Shown here: one piece after another, positions 43,038-47,071 of the stretch
How the letters are laid out: every line of letters begins with the position of its first letter
Position numbering within the stretch: position 1 is the stretch's first letter
Assembly: GCF_900187965.1 (NCBI RefSeq)
Contig: NZ_FZNL01000034.1
Coordinates: 1 to 47,071 of the forward strand
Source: Flavobacterium sp. ov086
GTDB lineage: Bacteria > Bacteroidota > Bacteroidia > Flavobacteriales > Flavobacteriaceae
DNA: 47,071 bases
Direction: 5' to 3'
Program-made: the position numbers and the translations under genes
Notes under the pieces: generated by a model
Told to the model about the DNA's origin: nothing
Seen by the model: the letters and a program-made list of their open reading frames with translations, nothing else
The model's database searches: none

Positions 43038-44315
43038 CTAACCGAATACTCCGTTGATCTGCGATAATACCCAACTGAAACCTCCGCCTGCCAAATTCAC
43101 ATAACAGGTTTGTCCACTGAATGCAATAATAGTTCTACCCGCAGGAGCAGTCACCTGAAAATTTTGTGGATCAACTACATTGGGATTAATGGTGGCGGGA
43201 TAACTTGTGCCGTTGATGGTGATTTGAACTACCACATTTTGTCCGTACCAGTAGCCTGTTACGTAACTGAAAGCGGTGAGGCCATTTGTGAGATTGATCG
43301 GATTATTCCCATTGCCGCCATCACCACCGTGTTGTAATAGTTGTACCACATACGAGCCGTCGCTGCTGGCATTGGTACATTGGATGGCATCCACAACATC
43401 TCCGCTACGGATAACGATACTTTGCATAATAGTAGGAGTAGTTTGCGCATTCAAGATGGCTCCATCGTCGAACACAACCACATCCGGTTGGCCGGTCAGG
43501 TATGGCCGCATCAATAGTTGCTGACTTTGCTCGAAAGGCCAGTTGGAAGAATCAAGCCGCCAACTCATCATAGTTTGGTAGGGGTATTGCTTACTCTGGT
43601 ACTGAATCCCAGCAGCGTATTGCTGAGAAGCATAAAGCGCAGTGACACCACTTTCTAAATAAGCACCGAATCCCAATAGATCGGCATTGATGCCGTGTGC
43701 AATAAATACGCTAGGATCGCTAACCCAGTAACTTTGCAAATTGAACACATCCACATTGGCATTCACAGCATCCGCATTCAGGTTGTTGACATTACCGGAC
43801 TGGTTAGAACTCGCCGAAATGGCCAGATAATAGGTATCCCCGAAAGCCTTACCCAATGCGTTGAGCCAGTGGCCACATTGCTTATGAGAGAGTTGGCTCG
43901 TGGGCTGTTCCCAATCAATGTCGAAACCATTGAGGTCATTGGTAGCCAGAAAGTTGGCAACATTGGTCGCAAAAGTGGTCAGCAGGGCGGGGTTGTTGAT
44001 GATCGTTTGCAGATCGTTGGTGATTTCTTGGGTATAGGCCAGTAAAGCAAATATGGTGATGTCCGGGTTTTGTGCACGGGCATCTAAAACCTGTTGTGCA
44101 AGATATGTGTTACTGGTTTGCAGGGTGGGACTGCTAGGGTTACTCATATCCACGCCAAACCAGCCGATGCTCAGGTAATCAAGGGTGCTGTATATCCCGT
44201 TGAGCTTAATAGAACTAAAATTGCTGTTGGGTGAGCTGTAGGTCGCGTTTGCTGGATGTAGCTCATTAGTCAGCCACGCACCGATGGCGCCGGTAAAGTT
44301 TTTTTTGCTTTTCAT
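43038..44315 (-). CDS. GH18 chitinase-like protein with jacalin-like C-terminus, no signal peptide
   Basis: A 425-residue protein. LNGFDIDWE (128-136) is the GH18 active-site signature with Glu136 as acid catalyst; SIGWFGVDM, FALLAYT and the late MMSWRLDSS fit the barrel. Residues from about 300 (IVIRSGDVVDAIQCTNASSD, LQHGGDGGNGNNPI) look like a jacalin-type lectin domain. No secretion signal is present (MKSKKNFTGAIGAWL), so export would need another route. Base composition is clearly richer in G+C than the neighbours, which suggests transfer from elsewhere. Acts on chitin-like GlcNAc polymers by family. Confidence 0.82.
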   Translation of the reverse strand: MKSKKNFTGAIGAWLTNELHPANATYSSPNSNFSSIKLNGIYSTLDYLSIGWFGVDMSNPSSPTLQTSNTYLAQQVLDARAQNPDITIFALLAYTQEITNDLQTIINNPALLTTFATNVANFLATNDLNGFDIDWEQPTSQLSHKQCGHWLNALGKAFGDTYYLAISASSNQSGNVNNLNADAVNANVDVFNLQSYWVSDPSVFIAHGINADLLGFGAYLESGVTALYASQQYAAGIQYQSKQYPYQTMMSWRLDSSNWPFEQSQQLLMRPYLTGQPDVVVFDDGAILNAQTTPTIMQSIVIRSGDVVDAIQCTNASSDGSYVVQLLQHGGDGGNGNNPINLTNGLTAFSYVTGYWYGQNVVVQITINGTSYPATINPNVVDPQNFQVTAPAGRTIIAFSGQTCYVNLAGGGFSWVLSQINGVFG

Positions 44316-44590
44316 GTGATTAGAATTTTAGAGTTTTCTACCTAGTTTTTAATTTCTTTATTAAAAATACCAACTAATAGGCTTTTATAATGCAAAAAAT
44401 GTCATGAGTACGATTTTCTAATGTATGAGTAAGCATAATCTTGGAATAAGATGCAGTCAATTATTGTAAACGATTTAGAAGAAGAATTAAAGGTTAAGAA
44501 TCAAAAACACAAAATTAGATTATAAAATAAACACAAATTTGTCTTATGGATTTTTAAAAAACCGAATTTTAGAATTGCTTTTTAAAGAAG

Positions 44591-45364
44591 GGTTCTGTCG
44601 CATCTAAAGCTAAGTTTTATCTTTGCCTTTTTAAATTCTTAAACTCATGAATACTAAAGGTCATTGCTATCCGAAGTCTATTATACTGCAGGCCGTATAT
44701 TTTAAGCTTAGGTTTACATTAAGCTATCGGGATGTTGAAGAGATCATGAAAATGCGAGGAGTTTCTGTTGATCATGCTACTATTCAGCGCTGGGTTTATA
44801 AGTTTACACCTTTGCTTGAGTCAGAGATGAAGAAGAGAAAAGGCAGAGTGGGGGCGAGTTGGAGATTGGATGAGACCTATATCAAAGTAAAAGGTATTTG
44901 GTGTTATTTATATCGAGCGGTAGATAAATTGGGCAATACAGTAGACTTTCTTTTGACCAGAAAAAGACAGAGAATGAGTGCTTGGTCATTTCTAATTAAA
45001 GCAATTAGTAATAACTACAGGCCAAGAGTAATAAATATTGATAAAAGTGGTTCTAATACTGCCGCTATCAAAGTCTATAACAAGCGTTCGTTCTCAAAGA
45101 TTGAGATCCGACAGTGTAAATACCTCAATAATATTATTGAACAGGATCATCGTTTTATCAAGTGGCGAATACAAAATGGATTAGGCTTTAAAAGCTTTGA
45201 ATCGGCAAGACGAACATTGGGGGGAATTGAAGCAGTGCATATGCTAAGAAAGAATCAGATGATTGAACCAGGTACAAGTATGTTTAAATCATTCTGTAAA
45301 TTGGCGGGTTAACTTTTAAATTACTTCAATTCTTATATTTGATTCTGACAGATGCGACAGAACC
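44591..45364 (+). mobile_element. IS6-family insertion sequence, intact
   Basis: 774 bp with perfect 15-bp terminal inverted repeats: GGTTCTGTCGCATCT (44591-44605) and its complement (45350-45364). One transposase gene. The flanking 8 bases (taaagaag, gaagtttg) differ, so no target duplication is left, as after recombination between copies. It interrupts a small minus-strand gene at 45365. Confidence 0.92.
44647..45312 (+). CDS. IS6-family transposase
   Basis: A 221-residue DDE transposase: HTH-like N-terminus (FTLSYRDVEEIMKMRG...TIQRWVYKF), then the catalytic acids in RLDETYIKVKG, VINIDKSGSN and NNIIEQDHRFIKWR. Complete frame between intact inverted repeats. Three damaged relatives lie at 23894, 26351 and 40921. 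Confidence 0.93.
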   Translation: MNTKGHCYPKSIILQAVYFKLRFTLSYRDVEEIMKMRGVSVDHATIQRWVYKFTPLLESEMKKRKGRVGASWRLDETYIKVKGIWCYLYRAVDKLGNTVDFLLTRKRQRMSAWSFLIKAISNNYRPRVINIDKSGSNTAAIKVYNKRSFSKIEIRQCKYLNNIIEQDHRFIKWRIQNGLGFKSFESARRTLGGIEAVHMLRKNQMIEPGTSMFKSFCKLAG

Positions 45365-45482
45365 GAAGTTTGTCAGCATAATTTTCCAAATAGTAAATTG
45401 AAGGTCTTTTTAAATAAGATTCGTCTTTATAAGTCAATAAAAAGCTTTTGATTTCCTGCGAAGGATTGAATTCATTTTGCAT
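45365..45482 (-). pseudogene. Gene fragment cut by the IS
   Basis: From the Met at 45482 the frame reads MQNEFNPSQEIKSFLLTYKD and ends YADKLRF exactly where the IS begins. The downstream part is lost or lies beyond the IS. No family recognised. Frame reading into the IS inverted repeat is artefactual. Confidence 0.5.
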
Positions 45483-45543
45483 AATAGTTGTTTTATAATT
45501 TGTTAAGCACAAAGTTAAGAAATTAAACAATTACCCTTTTTTT

Positions 45544-45567
45544 AGCCTATCATGAGAATGATAGGCT
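45544..45567. terminator. Bidirectional terminator-like hairpin
   Basis: Perfect 10-bp stem agcctatcat / atgataggct with a 4-base loop, flanked by A/T runs on both sides. Confidence 0.65.
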
Positions 45568-45659
45568 TTTTCATTCTTCATAATTAGATTTTAATCCTAC
45601 TATGATTAGGTTATTTAATAAACTACCTCTATTTTCGTAATGAAAAGCAAGTTCTTTGA

Positions 45660-46616
45660 ATCTCACTAATACAGGTAAAGTATACTAATTACCATAAAGG
45701 AAAATTTGTAAAACCTTATAAGTTCAAGTATAACGGAAAAGAATTGCAGGACGAGCTGGGGCTTAACATGTACGACTATGGAGCACGTAATTATGACCCT
45801 GCTTTAGGAAGATGGATGAACATTGACCCACTTGCCGAGCAAGGACGAAGATGGTCACCATATAATTATGCAATGGATAATCCAGTGTATTTTATCGACC
45901 CAGATGGGATGTTTCCCATAACTCCAGGATGGGGCACTATGTTTGCCAAGAGTTTTGTGAAAACTGCAGGGAGTATGGTAGTTGGAGCTCTTACAAGTAC
46001 ATATACTAGTATTCGTGGTGGAATAAATACAACTAGACAAGTTGCGAGTGCTTATCAAAAAGGCGGTGCAAAAGCAGCAGGTAAAGAGTATTTGAATCAA
46101 CTTTATGAAACTAGCGGGGCAAAAGCGATAGTACAAACAGTAAAAAAAGCTTCAGGAGGTGACCCTGAGGCTGTAGGCGCAGTTGCCGCTAATGTTGCTG
46201 CTGTTATATTGACACATAAAGTGGCTAAAGTTGGAGGAGCATCAGCTGAAGCAAGTACAGTAGCAGCTGAAGGAGGAGGAGCGACGGCATCTAATTTAGC
46301 GAATGAAGCAAATGTTGTTAGAGGAGGAACATGCTTAGGATGCCAATTTGAAAACGGTTCTGGAGTAACAGTGTCAAATGGTGTTTTAGATGGTGTATCT
46401 GTTAATAGTGCCAATGGTGCTTCATTAGAATCCTTATCAGGTACTATCAGAAATGGTTAAGTAGGTGTAACAACAGTAGGAGAAGTTAGAGCTATTGGCG
46501 GGGAGGTCACTCCATCTCCAACAACAAATAATCCTTTCCATTCTACATTATCAGGCATAACTCCACAGCAAGCAGAAAATCTTTTCGCACCAACTATTAA
46601 AAACCCAAAAAAATAA
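45660..46616 (+). pseudogene. C-terminal end of an Rhs-repeat protein with toxin tail, interrupted by TAA
   Basis: The frame is open from 45660 without a start codon. KFKYNGKELQDELGLNMYDY and GARNYDPALGRWMNIDPLAE, with NPVYFIDPDGM, are the conserved Rhs core end, after which a variable toxin domain begins. At 46458-46460 TAA interrupts the frame after IRNG. The same frame continues (VGVTTVGEVRAIGGEVTPSP, NNPFHSTLSGITPQQAENLF) to a second TAA at 46614-46616, six bases before the immunity gene. The 5' part of the Rhs gene is absent, so this is an orphan cassette. The toxin activity was not recognised. Confidence 0.8.
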
Positions 46617-46621
46617 TTTAA

Positions 46622-46894
46622 ATGGAAGCATTAAAACTTAACGAGATAATAAATATTTGTAATGAGGCCACAAAAGCACCTTGGAAATCATTTATAGAAG
46701 GTAGAGACCATGAGAGTGGCTCAAGTTTTATTATGACAGGAGAGGAAAGTGATAGGGATTATGATATAGAATTTATTAATATTAAGAATAACGACCAAGA
46801 TTTTATTGCAATGGCAAGAAATAAAATGCCTGATTTAGTAACAGAAATTTTGCGTTTGCAAAAGATTCTAAATGACAATTCTATTACATTTTAA
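46622..46894 (+). CDS. Probable immunity protein of the Rhs toxin tail
   Basis: A 90-residue acidic protein (EIINICNEATKAPWKSFIEG, RDHESGSSFIMTGEESDRD, DQDFIAMARNKMPDLVTEIL). Position directly after the toxin tail, size and charge suggest an immunity protein. Related hypothetical proteins with PWxSxxEGRDH are common next to phage and Rhs genes. No signal peptide, so it acts in the cytoplasm. Confidence 0.6.
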   Translation: MEALKLNEIINICNEATKAPWKSFIEGRDHESGSSFIMTGEESDRDYDIEFINIKNNDQDFIAMARNKMPDLVTEILRLQKILNDNSITF

Positions 46895-46928
46895 ATGAGA
46901 TAATATAAAACGATGGTAGGATAGTGAT

Positions 46929-47002
46929 TCAGATTAGGGTAATGTATCAGATGTGTTGGTGGTTAATAATTCTATCGGTAGTGTATTAGATTAGGTGTTT
47001 TT
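46929..47002 (+). repeat. Second copy of the cassette-end repeat
   Basis: Units tcagattagg, a 30-base stretch identical to 42018-42047, and gtgtattagattaggtg recall 41997-42047 in a different order. The frame reads G(N/S)V(S/L)D units. It lies just behind the immunity gene. Confidence 0.65.
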
Positions 47003-47071
47003 ACATATTAGCAATTTAACTACCTGAAAGAGAATACAGATTTGTAATTTTTGAATAGTAAAAGAGACGAC

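Noticed and set aside
43110..44045. Several plus-strand frames inside the chitinase gene
   Set aside because: Shadow frames of a GC-richer minus-strand gene.
1..47071. CRISPR arrays
   Set aside because: No regularly spaced short repeats with unique spacers were seen.

Overview
The window comes from an AT-rich member of the Bacteroidota, most likely Flavobacterium or a close relative. The evidence is TonB-type outer-membrane barrels, an ECF sigma/FecR/TonB-receptor operon, S9 and HExxH lipoprotein peptidases, weak ribosome binding sites, and promoters of the Bacteroidota type (TTG, 17-23 bases, TAnnTTTG). It is accessory DNA: RiPP (ribosomally made, modified peptide) loci, insertion sequences, palindromic repeats, decayed genes and an Rhs toxin tail.

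Bases 1-15240: an island bounded on both sides by a direct repeat made of a tRNA 3' end plus its terminator hairpin. It carries two RiPP systems. On the minus strand, from a promoter near 7200, lie an outer-membrane barrel, a 60-residue precursor, a radical SAM/SPASM enzyme, a C39-peptidase ABC exporter and a MORN-repeat lipoprotein. On the plus strand lie a split lantibiotic dehydratase (two proteins), a membrane TPR/AraC-type regulator, a 50-residue glycine-rich precursor without any cysteine, and an S9 prolyl-oligopeptidase-type enzyme. No LanC cyclase is present. An identical 18-base element lies near both promoter regions, and the C39 exporter is the only one in the island.

Bases 15300-23900: a third RiPP-like locus on the minus strand, ending at another tRNA-end/terminator unit near 24300. 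Its order is a six-cysteine peptide with an MAGS-type leader, a TlpA-like thioredoxin, a VKOR-thioredoxin fusion with a C39-like N-terminus, a DUF6625-like protein, a second C39 ABC exporter, a truncated membrane-fusion protein and a methyltransferase. An XRE regulator diverges from it.

Bases 23900-31700: IS6-family remnants, an SDR/Crp-Fnr divergent pair, a YegP-like protein, a response regulator, a small porin, a metalloprotease lipoprotein and another lipoprotein. Bases 31900-35950: ECF sigma, FecR anti-sigma and TonB receptor.

Bases 36000-47071: a candidate small RNA, exonuclease VII (xseA/xseB), small hypotheticals, a cold-shock gene between modular palindromic repeats, two IS6 copies (one with a nonsense codon, one intact), a GC-richer GH18 chitinase-like gene without signal peptide, and an Rhs tail with an in-frame stop followed by its likely immunity gene.

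The most promising candidate for an undescribed system is the first island: a radical-SAM peptide and a cysteine-free LanB-modified peptide encoded side by side, apparently sharing a regulator and an exporter. All family assignments are from reading motifs, without database searches.
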